Shown one piece after another: positions 1 through 6,735 of a DNA stretch of 10,448 nucleotides. Where the stretch lies: assembly GCA_027484495.1 (NCBI GenBank), contig JAIXSW010000526.1, positions 1 to 10,448 on the forward strand, written 5' to 3'. A program made the translations under genes and the position numbers. The DNA is from Gammaproteobacteria bacterium (GTDB taxonomy: Bacteria > Pseudomonadota > Gammaproteobacteria > Enterobacterales > Alteromonadaceae). The notes beneath the pieces were generated by a model that made no database searches, was not told the DNA's origin, and saw only the letters and a list, made by a program, of their open reading frames with translations. Numbering within the stretch: position 1 is the stretch's first letter; every line of letters begins with the position of its first letter.

Positions 1-654
1 GCTGATACTCCAGGAATTCGAAGCGCCGGTGGACGAGCGATAATATGTCGAAACAGCTGATGCAGGACGCGCCGCGATAACCAGCAAACCATTGCCCGAT
101 GTGATGGTCATCAGATCATCAGTGGCGTTGCCGACGTTCATCGTCACAGACGACCAGCTGGTACCGTCTGAGGACGTGATCACAGTCCTGTTAGCACCCG
201 CTGCATACAGTTTTCCCGAATACGCTTCCATCGCATACAAATTTTGCGTGGTGCCAGAGGTTTGTTGTGTCCAGGTCATCGCATCGGGCGAGGTGTAGAT
301 AGCACCGGCAGCCCCCGACACCACAAAACGACTATTGAAATAGATCACCCGTCGCGGGCTGGATATATTGATTGATGCACTAAAGGCCCAGGCCTCGGCA
401 TCTGTTGACGTGTAAACCTTGCCGTAGCTTGATATTGCAACGTATTTTCCCGCGCCGTAGGTCACATTCGCAATCGAGCTGCCATAAGGAATACCGGTCA
501 CTTCCGTGATGGTCGGAGCTGCGGCATGGGCAGTGGAAAATCCACAGGCACAAATCCCGAGCAACACTGCGAACAGCCATCGGCTGGTATATTGAGAAGC
601 CTGGTGGGTCAAAATGCGAACAGCCTGCAGAAACTCATGAGGAAACAAAGACAT
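1..654 (-). CDS. Exported Asp-box (BNR-like) repeat protein, N-terminal part
   Basis: This frame is open from the ATG at 654 to the left edge of the window (218 codons), so the C-terminus is missing. The start is backed by AAGGAGAG six bases upstream on the minus strand. The N-terminus reads as a signal peptide with a long N-region: a hydrophobic stretch at about residues 26-39 (WLFAVLLGICACGF) followed by STAHA and likely cleavage after Ala44. The mature part has a recurring S-x-D-x-x-x-W motif: TSTDAEAW (82-89), TSPDAMTW (121-128), TSSDGTSW (160-167) and a degenerate copy ending at Trp215. The first three copies are exactly 39 residues apart. This pattern is typical of Asp-box/BNR or Ycf48-type beta-propeller blades, so I infer a periplasmic or secreted beta-propeller. 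The substrate or partner is unknown, and no catalytic residues can be assigned from the visible part. It is transcribed away from galE across a 454-bp gap. Confidence 0.75.
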   Translation of the reverse strand, partial: MSLFPHEFLQAVRILTHQASQYTSRWLFAVLLGICACGFSTAHAAAPTITEVTGIPYGSSIANVTYGAGKYVAISSYGKVYTSTDAEAWAFSASINISSPRRVIYFNSRFVVSGAAGAIYTSPDAMTWTQQTSGTTQNLYAMEAYSGKLYAAGANRTVITSSDGTSWSSVTMNVGNATDDLMTITSGNGLLVIAARPASAVSTYYRSSTGASNSWSIS

Positions 655-869
655 TCGTCACTCTCCTTGTCTGAAATTTGACTGCTATTGCGCGGCAAAT
701 ATAAAAACCGCGTCGCAGAAATCGGGATTAGCGCTACCAGTATAAAAGGCTGCTGAAAAAACAACCGGAAATATCGGGCTAAATCTTTGAGAACAGCAAA
801 CGAACGCCACAAAGCGCCCGCTCAGTTGAAGGTAGGAGTTTATTGGCTGTAACTAGCTTAATTGCGTTC

Positions 870-881
870 AACACCGGTGTT
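870..881. promoter_or_regulatory. Perfect palindrome AACACCGGTGTT, candidate operator
   Basis: The 12 bases AACACCGGTGTT equal their own reverse complement. Symmetric sites with a central CG or CCGG are usual for LacI-family repressors, and this one lies in the divergent region ahead of the gal operon. It is about 170 bp upstream of the predicted galE -35 and about 216 bp from the minus-strand start, so it is far from either promoter I can see. Which regulator binds it, if any, is unknown. Confidence 0.35.
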
Positions 882-1049
882 ATTCCGCTGAGCGCCGTTG
901 GGACTAAGAACTTCAACTCCCAGGCATTCACCCTCGCCAGCAAAAAGCCCACAGCTGGCTGCCAACGTTACCGTAAGCAGAATTCAACCACTGAAGTGAT
1001 CTCCGCCCCAATCAAACAACGCAGCACCGAACAAATATACCAACCGCTA

Positions 1050-1079
1050 TTGATATATAGTATTTATAATACATATAAT
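1050..1079 (+). promoter_or_regulatory. Sigma-70 promoter of the galE operon
   Basis: TTGATA (1050-1055, five of six matches to the -35 consensus) is followed after 18 bp by TATAAT (1074-1079, perfect -10). Transcription would start near 1086, giving a leader of about 23 nt. A second TATAAT at 1065-1070 has no properly spaced -35. The spacer contains the inverted repeat GTATT-TAT-AATAC (1060-1072), which could be an operator lying under RNA polymerase. Confidence 0.6.
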
Positions 1080-1108
1080 CTTTTTAAGTAATTTTAAGGA
1101 AATTTCAG

Positions 1109-2137
1109 ATGCGTATTCTGGTGACCGGAGGCTTGGGTTACATCGGTAGTCACTGCTGTATTGCGTTACATCAGGCCGGCTTTAGTCCGGTGATTTACGA
1201 CAATCTGAGTAACAGCAGCCGGCTGGTGCTGGATCAGTTAGAAAAAATCTGTGGTCAACGCTTTGATTTTATTGAGGCTGACTTATTGGATGCGACCGCA
1301 TTGCAGCAGGCGTTTGCGCAATATCAGCCAGAAGCAGTGTTTCACTTCGCGGCACTCAAAGCGGTTGGCGAATCCGTGCAGCAACCACTGCGGTACTATC
1401 AGAATAATGTCGGTGGCACGCTCAATCTGTTGCAACAAATGCAGCAAGCCGGTTGTCCGCGCTTGATTTTCAGCTCCTCCGCGACTGTGTATGGCGACCC
1501 GCAGTTTTTACCGCTGACGGAACAACATCCGCTCGGCGCGACCAATCCTTATGGCTGGACCAAAGTGATGGCCGAGCAGATGCTGCAGGACCTTTGCCAC
1601 TCCCAGCCGGGATTTCTGGCCATCGCACTGCGCTATTTTAATCCGGCTGGGGCCCACCCCAGCGGCCTGATTGGTGAAGATCCACGCGGCATTCCGAATA
1701 ATCTGATGCCGTATGTGGCCCAAACCGCTGTCGGCCGCCGGCCTTTTGTTTCCGTGTATGGCCAGGAATATCCGACGCCGGACGGCACCGGCGTGCGCGA
1801 TTACATTCACGTGATGGATTTGGCCGAAGGCCATGTCGCCGCCTATCAGCGCCTGCGCAGCAACAACGGTTTTCATGCGTTTAATCTCGGTACCGGCAAA
1901 GGTGATTCAGTCCTGCAGCTGATTGCAGCTTTTAGCACTGCTGCCGGTCGCGATATTCCTTATCAATTCAGCGCGCGCCGCCCCGGCGATATCGCTGCCA
2001 GTTATGCCGACGCCGGCAAAGCCTTACAACAACTCGGCTGGCGCACCCGCTATGACCTTGGCCGGATGGCTGAAGACAGCTGGCGCTGGCAAACCCAATA
2101 TCCTCACGGTCTGGAGCCTTCCGATGACAGCATTTGA
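1109..2137 (+). CDS. galE: UDP-glucose 4-epimerase GalE
   Basis: Cytoplasmic NAD-dependent epimerase that interconverts UDP-galactose and UDP-glucose in the Leloir pathway, regenerating UDP-glucose for GalT. It is 342 residues long, close to the family's usual 338. The Rossmann motif GGLGYIG is at residues 7-13. SSSATVYG (122-129) supplies the catalytic serine (Ser124). The YxxxK pair of the short-chain dehydrogenase superfamily is Tyr148/Lys152 in NPYGWTK. RYFNPAGAHPSG (175-186) and RDYIHVMDLAEGH (230-242) are further GalE landmarks. AAGGA (1096-1100) lies eight bases before the ATG. It is first in the operon, and its last 14 nt overlap the start of galT. Identification is firm; a minor role in supplying UDP-sugars for surface polysaccharide is also possible. 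Confidence 0.96.
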   Translation: MRILVTGGLGYIGSHCCIALHQAGFSPVIYDNLSNSSRLVLDQLEKICGQRFDFIEADLLDATALQQAFAQYQPEAVFHFAALKAVGESVQQPLRYYQNNVGGTLNLLQQMQQAGCPRLIFSSSATVYGDPQFLPLTEQHPLGATNPYGWTKVMAEQMLQDLCHSQPGFLAIALRYFNPAGAHPSGLIGEDPRGIPNNLMPYVAQTAVGRRPFVSVYGQEYPTPDGTGVRDYIHVMDLAEGHVAAYQRLRSNNGFHAFNLGTGKGDSVLQLIAAFSTAAGRDIPYQFSARRPGDIAASYADAGKALQQLGWRTRYDLGRMAEDSWRWQTQYPHGLEPSDDSI

Positions 2138-3149
2138 TCAACCGCACCGGCGGAAAAACCCGTTAACCGGCCGCTGGGTGCTGGTTTCCCCGCATCGCAA
2201 TAACAGGCCTTGGCTCGGTGCAACAGAAGCGGCAGCCAGCGGGCAACTACCAGCCTTTGACGCCGACTGCCCGCTGTGTCCGGGCAATACCAGAGCCAAT
2301 GGCGAGACCAATCCGGTTTATGCCACCACCCATGTGTTCGCCAACGACTTTGGCGCGCTGATGCCTTCAGCTGCAGATCCGGCTGTCGTGGCCGATCCGT
2401 TGTTCCAGCATCAGGTTACTGACGGTGAATGCCGCGTGGTGTGTTTTTCGCCGCAGCACCATCTGACCTTGCCTGAAATGTCCATTCCGGCACTGGTCGC
2501 CGTCGTACAGACCTGGCAACAGCATTACCGTGAGCTGCGGGAGCGTTTTGCCTGCGTGCATATCTTTGAAAACAAAGGCGCCATCATGGGCTGCTCGCAA
2601 CCGCACCCGCACGGTCAAATTTGGGCCCATCAGCATTTATCAACCGAAATTGAGCTGGAAGACCAGCATCAGGCCGCTTATCTGCACGCGCATGGCCGCG
2701 CGCTGCTGGCAGATTACGTTGTCAAAGAACAACAACAGACAGACCGGATCGTCTGCCAGAACCGGCACTGGCTGGTGGTGGTGCCGTATTGGGCGGCCTG
2801 GCCTTTTGAAACGCTGTTGCTGTGCAAAGACGATATTCAGCACATCGACGCGCTGGACGCCGCGCAGGTTGAAAGTCTGGCCGAGATCCTGAAAGAACTG
2901 ACCAGCAGATATGACAATGTTTTCCAGTGCAGCTTCCCGTATTCGATGGGTTGGCACAATGCGCCGGCTGACGGCCAGCCGCACCCGCACTGGCGTTTAC
3001 ACGCACACTTTTATCCGCCGCTGCTGCGCTCAGCAACGGTGAAAAAACACATGGTCGGCTACGAGATGATGGCAGAAAGCCAGCGAGATCTGACGCCGGA
3101 AACCGCCGCCGCCATCCTGCGCCAAGTCAGCGCAGTCCGCAGTTTTTAG
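2124..3149 (+). CDS. galT: Galactose-1-phosphate uridylyltransferase GalT
   Basis: Cytoplasmic transferase that exchanges UMP between UDP-glucose and galactose-1-phosphate, forming UDP-galactose and glucose-1-phosphate. The frame is open upstream as far as 1923, but that extension lies inside galE. The ATG at 2124 gives a protein (MTAFDQPHRRKNPLTG...) of 341 residues, near the 348 of E. coli GalT. The zinc-site residues Cys49 and Cys52 (CPLC) and His112 (FSPQHH) are present. The active-site HPHGQ is at 161-165, with His163 the expected uridylylated nucleophile. The C-terminal iron-site histidines also seem conserved: His278 (GWH) and His293/His295 (LHAHFYPPLLRS). The 14-nt overlap with galE suggests translational coupling, and galK follows after 13 nt. 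It belongs to the canonical class I GalT family. Confidence 0.96.
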   Translation: MTAFDQPHRRKNPLTGRWVLVSPHRNNRPWLGATEAAASGQLPAFDADCPLCPGNTRANGETNPVYATTHVFANDFGALMPSAADPAVVADPLFQHQVTDGECRVVCFSPQHHLTLPEMSIPALVAVVQTWQQHYRELRERFACVHIFENKGAIMGCSQPHPHGQIWAHQHLSTEIELEDQHQAAYLHAHGRALLADYVVKEQQQTDRIVCQNRHWLVVVPYWAAWPFETLLLCKDDIQHIDALDAAQVESLAEILKELTSRYDNVFQCSFPYSMGWHNAPADGQPHPHWRLHAHFYPPLLRSATVKKHMVGYEMMAESQRDLTPETAAAILRQVSAVRSF

Positions 3150-3162
3150 GGATCTTTTGTCT

Positions 3163-4314
3163 ATGAGCCAAGCCTTTATCAACACTTTCCAGCAACTTTA
3201 TGCCGCGACGCCGGACGGACTGTCCAGTGCGCCGGGCCGGGTGAATCTGATTGGTGAATTCACCGACTACAACCTCGGTTACGTGTTTCCGGCAGCGCTG
3301 AACTTCCGCACTCAGGTGCTGTTTCGCGCCCGCACTGACCAGCAGATAGTAGTGCATTCACAAAATTATCCTGGTGAATCTGACCGCTTTTCGCTGCAGG
3401 CCCCTATCACACCAGGGCCGTCACAGTGGGGCAATTACATTCGCGCCATGGTCTATGTGCTGCAACAAGCCGGTTTTACGCTGACCGGCGCCGACCTGTT
3501 GATTGAGAGTAACGTGCCGCAAGGGGCCGGATTGTCATCATCAGCTGCGCTGGAAGTGGCCATCGGCGGCGCTTTTAATCAGTTGTCTGGGCTCGCGTTA
3601 ACCCCGGCGCAACTTGCGCTGTTTGGCCAGCAAGCCGAAAACCAGTTTATGAATTGCCAATGCGGCATCATGGACCAGATGATTTCCGCTCAGGCCACGG
3701 CCGGCCATGCGCTGCTGCTGGATTGCGAAACACTGGCCACCCGCGCAGTCGCGATTCCGCCCGAGCTGGCGCTGGTCATTGTCAATTCGAATTACCCGCG
3801 CAAACTGGTCGACAGTGAATACAACGGCCGGCGGCAGGATTGTGAGCAGGCAGCGGCGATCATGGGGGTGTCGACATTGCGCGAGGCCAGCATGGACCTG
3901 TTGCAGCAGCACAAGAACGCCATGACTGCGCAGCAATATAAAAGAGCGCATCATGTTATCAGTGAAAATGCCCGGGTACTGGCTACAGTCGACGCGCTGC
4001 AACAGAGCGATATGACGCAGTTACGCCTGTTGATGCAGGCTTCCCATCAGTCTTTACGCGATGATTTTGAAGTCACAGTACCGGCGACTGATGGCCTGGT
4101 CGAGATTTGTCAGCATGCGCTTGGCAGTAAAGGCGCGGTGCGGATGACCGGTGGCGGTTTTGGCGGCGCTATTATTTGTCTCTGTGCGCAGCAGGATGTG
4201 GCTTTGGTGGAACAGGCGGTTGCGGCGCATTATCAGGCGCGTTTTGGTCTGAACGCCGATGTCTACGTTTGTCAGGCCGGCGCCGGCCTGACCGTGCAAA
4301 TGTTTGCCGATTGA
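3163..4314 (+). CDS. galK: Galactokinase GalK
   Basis: Phosphorylates alpha-D-galactose at C1 with ATP, the committing step of the Leloir pathway; a GHMP-family kinase. The ATG at 3163 gives 383 residues, matching the usual 382. An in-frame TTG two codons earlier is possible, but the ATG also fits the weak AGGGA (3148-3152). Motif 2 is PQGAGLSSSAALEVA (119-133), the phosphate-binding loop. CGIMDQM (167-173) carries the likely catalytic base Asp171. Motif 3 is TGGGFGG (329-335). The galactokinase signature is unusual: GRVNLIGEFTDYN (25-37) has Phe33 where the family normally has His (GEHTDYN), and Leu38 where E. coli has Asp. The rest of the sugar pocket (Glu32, Asp35) is kept, so I expect an active galactokinase, perhaps with altered sugar affinity or range. 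It is third in the galETK operon. Confidence 0.94.
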   Translation: MSQAFINTFQQLYAATPDGLSSAPGRVNLIGEFTDYNLGYVFPAALNFRTQVLFRARTDQQIVVHSQNYPGESDRFSLQAPITPGPSQWGNYIRAMVYVLQQAGFTLTGADLLIESNVPQGAGLSSSAALEVAIGGAFNQLSGLALTPAQLALFGQQAENQFMNCQCGIMDQMISAQATAGHALLLDCETLATRAVAIPPELALVIVNSNYPRKLVDSEYNGRRQDCEQAAAIMGVSTLREASMDLLQQHKNAMTAQQYKRAHHVISENARVLATVDALQQSDMTQLRLLMQASHQSLRDDFEVTVPATDGLVEICQHALGSKGAVRMTGGGFGGAIICLCAQQDVALVEQAVAAHYQARFGLNADVYVCQAGAGLTVQMFAD

Positions 4315-4337
4315 ACGCTATTTATCTTCAAGCCCGT

Positions 4338-4353
4338 CGGGCCTACCGGCCCG
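4338..4353 (+). other. GC-rich hairpin between galK and the hydrolase gene
   Basis: CGGGCC-TACC-GGCCCG forms a perfect 6-bp stem with a 4-nt loop in the 59-nt gap after galK. An alternative hairpin, GCCCG-T-CGGGC, starts at 4332. No T-run follows, so it is not a standard intrinsic terminator. It could stabilise the upstream mRNA or weaken expression of the next gene. Confidence 0.45.
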
Positions 4354-4373
4354 GCGCAAAATAAGGAGTCTTT

Positions 4374-5651
4374 ATGTTGACTGTCCCAATCCGGATTGGT
4401 GTGTTGTTTGGCTTGATCAGTTGGTCTGGCGCGCAGGCTGCCGAACAACTGTATGACAAAATCCCGGCCGATGCCGCACCGGTGCTGAGCCAGCCAGGTC
4501 CTTACGCGGTCGGCGTCAGGACCAGCAAAATCGAGATCGCGGACAGTTTACAAGTCAGCTCAGGTCAGCCATATACCAGACCACTGACGGTTGAACTCTG
4601 GTACCCGGCCACTCCCGGTAAGGCAGTACCGGCGCAATATCAAAATCAGACCCGCAGTGGCAAAGCGTTCAGCATTGCCGGCACCGCTTTTCGCGACGCG
4701 GCACCGGCCACAGGCAGCGGAGCGCTGCCGGTGGTGGTCATTTCGCATGGCTATACCGGCTATCGCAGCCTGATGTTCTATCTGGCAGAACATTTAGCCA
4801 GTCACGGTTATATCGTCGCCGGGATCGATCACACCGACTCCACCAATGCCGAAGTTGATTTTGCCAAAGCACCTTTTTCCGGCTTTTTCAGTACGTTATA
4901 TCACCGGGCCCGCGACCAGCAGGCCACACTGAATTATCTGATGTCGGCAAAAAGCCCGCTGTTTGCCCACACCAACCCTGACAAAGCTGGCCTGATTGGC
5001 TATTCGATGGGGGGTTTTGGCGCGCTCAGCACTTTAGGGGCCTGCTATCAATTCCCGGATGCGATGGTGCAGCAGCTGACCGGCGCTTCGCAGCCGGCGC
5101 AGATCGCAGCACTGCGCACGCAGCTCAATAGCTGTAACGCCGGTCAGGTCAAAGCAGATCCGCGCTGGCAAGCCGGCATTTTATTGGCACCATGGGGCGG
5201 CCAGTATCAGCTGTTTGACCCGAAATCACTGGCAAAAATCCAGACCCCAATGTTGTTCATCGCCGGCGATCAGGATGATATTTCCGGCTATCAGGGCATA
5301 GTGCAGCTATTTCAGCACAGTGGCAGTCCAGCGCGTTTTCTGCTGACTTACCATGGTGCCCGCCACAATATTGCGGCACATCCGGCACCAATGGCGGCAC
5401 GAGACAGTGAAGGGGATTATGGTCACTATGCCGAACCGGCCTGGGATATCCGTCAGATCAACCGGCTGAATCAGCATTTTGTTCTGGCGATGCTGGACTG
5501 TCAGCTCAAGCAAAAAGCCGATGCCTGCAAGTTACTGCCAACAGGTCAAAGCCGCTCTGATGAAGGGAAAGGCTGGACTGGTTTGCCGGCGCGTTACAAC
5601 ACCGGCATGTCCTGGCAACAAGGTTCGGCCAGCCATTCCGGCTCTAAATGA
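4374..5651 (+). CDS. Exported alpha/beta hydrolase, PAF-acetylhydrolase/dienelactone-hydrolase-like
   Basis: The 425-residue protein starts at an ATG five bases after TAAGGAG. Residues 1-22 read as a signal peptide (hydrophobic IGVLFGLISWSGAQA, cleavage after Ala22), so it should act in the periplasm or outside the cell. The alpha/beta-hydrolase parts are in order: a strand leading to SHGYTG (124-129, oxyanion hole region), the nucleophile elbow GYSMGG with Ser211 (209-214), the acid likely within AGDQDD (297-302), and the base His331 in GARHNI. The overall arrangement resembles PAF-acetylhydrolase-like and chlorophyllase/dienelactone-hydrolase-like esterases. The substrate is unknown; an ester such as an acylated sugar or lipid is an inference. 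It is fourth in the galETK unit, 59 nt after galK with a hairpin between. Its last codons overlap the opposite-strand lactonase gene, and its last 40-odd residues look like a polar, Ser/Gly-rich tail. Confidence 0.82.
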   Translation: MLTVPIRIGVLFGLISWSGAQAAEQLYDKIPADAAPVLSQPGPYAVGVRTSKIEIADSLQVSSGQPYTRPLTVELWYPATPGKAVPAQYQNQTRSGKAFSIAGTAFRDAAPATGSGALPVVVISHGYTGYRSLMFYLAEHLASHGYIVAGIDHTDSTNAEVDFAKAPFSGFFSTLYHRARDQQATLNYLMSAKSPLFAHTNPDKAGLIGYSMGGFGALSTLGACYQFPDAMVQQLTGASQPAQIAALRTQLNSCNAGQVKADPRWQAGILLAPWGGQYQLFDPKSLAKIQTPMLFIAGDQDDISGYQGIVQLFQHSGSPARFLLTYHGARHNIAAHPAPMAARDSEGDYGHYAEPAWDIRQINRLNQHFVLAMLDCQLKQKADACKLLPTGQSRSDEGKGWTGLPARYNTGMSWQQGSASHSGSK

Positions 5652-6547
5652 CAGACGGACTCAGGCACAGCCAGGGGTCTGGATAACTGATAGATGAACA
5701 CATCACCGGCAGCAGGTTGCTCAGCCAGCTGCCGGGCATTGAGGCCCAACCGGGATGTCGTGACAAACAACAAATCGCCGTGTTCGCCCCCGATCGCCAC
5801 ACTGGACGGCTGTGACACCGGCAAAGTTAAGGTCAGATTGACCTGTCCCTGCGGGTTCAGCCGGACCACAGTGCCGGTGCCCCAGAGCGCAGTCCAGACA
5901 TGATCTTCTGCATCTACAGTCGCACCATCCGGCGAGGCATTCTCGGCAAAATCAGCAAATAAGCGTGGCTGGCTTAACGTTGCCTGTTCGGTGGAAAATT
6001 CATACTGCCAAATCTGATGACGGGGTGAATCGGCGTGATACATGCGCCGGCCATCGAGGCTCCAGCACAGGCCATTGGAAATTTGCAGCTGGCGCAAATG
6101 CCGTACAGCCTGGCCCTGACGGTTCAGTTGATATAAAGCGCCACACTGTGGCGTCTGATACTGGGTTTCGACCATAGATCCGGCCCAGAATCGTCCCTGA
6201 CGATCGGTACGGCCATCGTTAAAGCGGTTGCCACGGATGTGGCGTTCAGGACGGGCCAACCAGCGTAAAGCACCGGTATGCGGGTGATATAGGGCAAAGC
6301 CGCTTTGTAATGCCAGCACGAACTGGTAAGGCGCATCTGCACCGGCATCCAGCACACCAAAGCTACCAATCCGCTCCGGCAATGCAAGCTGGTGCACCTG
6401 ACGCAGATCTGCACTTAACCAGTGCATGCGGGCGGCTTCAATATCGACCCAGTAAAAACGCTGCAATAGCGGATGCCACAATGCGTTTTCTCCCAGTACA
6501 TTCTGCACTGGAACGCGCTGTTGCAATATCGCGGTAACTGCGTTCAT
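5594..6547 (-). CDS. SMP-30/gluconolactonase-family sugar lactonase
   Basis: A 317-residue cytoplasmic six-bladed beta-propeller of the SMP-30/Gnl/LRE family, which hydrolyses aldonolactones using one divalent metal ion. The expected metal ligands are all visible: Glu20 (LGENALWH), Asn110 (GNRFNDGRTD), Asn158 (ISNGLCWS) and Asp207 (SPDGATVD). AGGGA lies seven bases before the ATG on the minus strand. In family terms the substrate could be glucono-, xylono-, arabinono- or galactono-lactone. The neighbouring galETK and dgoK make D-galactono-lactone the best guess, placing it in the De Ley-Doudoroff pathway between galactose dehydrogenase and galactonate dehydratase. A perfect LacI-type palindrome abuts its ribosome-binding site and probably controls it. 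Its 3' end overlaps the convergent hydrolase gene by 58 bp. Family assignment is firm, substrate is inference. Confidence 0.9.
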   Translation of the reverse strand: MNAVTAILQQRVPVQNVLGENALWHPLLQRFYWVDIEAARMHWLSADLRQVHQLALPERIGSFGVLDAGADAPYQFVLALQSGFALYHPHTGALRWLARPERHIRGNRFNDGRTDRQGRFWAGSMVETQYQTPQCGALYQLNRQGQAVRHLRQLQISNGLCWSLDGRRMYHADSPRHQIWQYEFSTEQATLSQPRLFADFAENASPDGATVDAEDHVWTALWGTGTVVRLNPQGQVNLTLTLPVSQPSSVAIGGEHGDLLFVTTSRLGLNARQLAEQPAAGDVFIYQLSRPLAVPESVCHLEPEWLAEPCCQDMPVL

Positions 6548-6557
6548 CTCAACATCC

Positions 6558-6571
6558 CTGAAACGTTTCAG
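6558..6571. promoter_or_regulatory. Perfect palindrome CTGAAACGTTTCAG, probable LacI-family operator
   Basis: The 14 bases equal their own reverse complement and contain the TGAAACGTTTCA core seen in sites of Cra/FruR and related LacI-family regulators. On the minus strand the site ends ten bases before the lactonase ATG, and its last bases overlap that gene's Shine-Dalgarno (AGGGA). A bound repressor would therefore block transcription of the lactonase gene at its leader. It is about 165 bp from the glpK start, so control of glpK is less likely. The regulator is not encoded in the window. Confidence 0.6.
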
Positions 6572-6686
6572 CGCTCGAGAATATCAAGAAAACACCGCAG
6601 AACATAGCGAGCATTGCACCAGAAATTAGCTCAACGCACAAAAACAATGCAGGCATTTACCACAAAAAACAGTTGCCAACCACGCA

Positions 6687-6716
6687 TTCAGACGGCAAGC
6701 TAGGCTTTATTATATT
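6687..6716 (+). promoter_or_regulatory. Probable glpK promoter
   Basis: TTCAGA (6687-6692, four of six matches to -35) and TATATT (6711-6716, five of six to -10) are separated by 18 bp in the AT-rich DNA just ahead of glpK. The -10 lies inside an inverted repeat, TTTAT-N6-ATAAA (6706-6721). The leader would be short, about 13 nt, and I see no good Shine-Dalgarno in it. Confidence 0.35.
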
Positions 6717-6735
6717 ATAAATATGATTAAGTAAA

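Larger units (their letters stand above)
655..1108. other. Divergent intergenic region, exported repeat protein / galE
   Basis: This 454-bp stretch separates two divergently transcribed genes and should hold both promoters. The galE-proximal end (about 1030-1108) is very AT-rich and contains a good promoter; a 12-bp palindrome sits in the middle. For the minus-strand gene I see only weak promoter candidates, for example TATACT reading 744 to 739 without a convincing -35. A plus-strand frame opens at a TTG at 843 after AGGAG and runs to 1091. It resembles no family I know, has a biased K/Q/T/N-rich composition and continues into the galE promoter, so I do not call it a gene. No RNA gene, riboswitch or mobile-element end was recognised. 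Confidence 0.6.

Noticed and set aside
609..812. 67-codon minus-strand frame upstream of the exported repeat protein
   Set aside because: It overlaps the start of the real gene out of frame and has no family resemblance; the frame from 654 has both an SD and a signal peptide.
968..976. TTACCGTAA, resembling a GntR/GalR-type half-site pair
   Set aside because: It is an odd-length, imperfect version of the expected even symmetric site, and flanking bases do not extend the symmetry.
843..1091. 82-codon plus-strand frame starting at TTG behind AGGAG, ahead of galE
   Set aside because: It has a rare start codon only 4 nt from the SD, no recognisable family, biased composition, and it runs through the galE promoter. 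Coding by chance is the simpler explanation, though a short leader peptide is not excluded.
1923..2123. N-terminal extension of galT with a hydrophobic, signal-peptide-like start (MQLLALLPVAIFLI)
   Set aside because: It lies entirely inside galE in another frame. GalT is cytoplasmic, and the internal ATG at 2124 gives the normal family length and N-terminus.
4332..4353. Hairpin after galK as a transcription terminator ending the operon
   Set aside because: No T-run follows, and the next gene starts 20 nt later with a strong RBS, so read-through is more likely.
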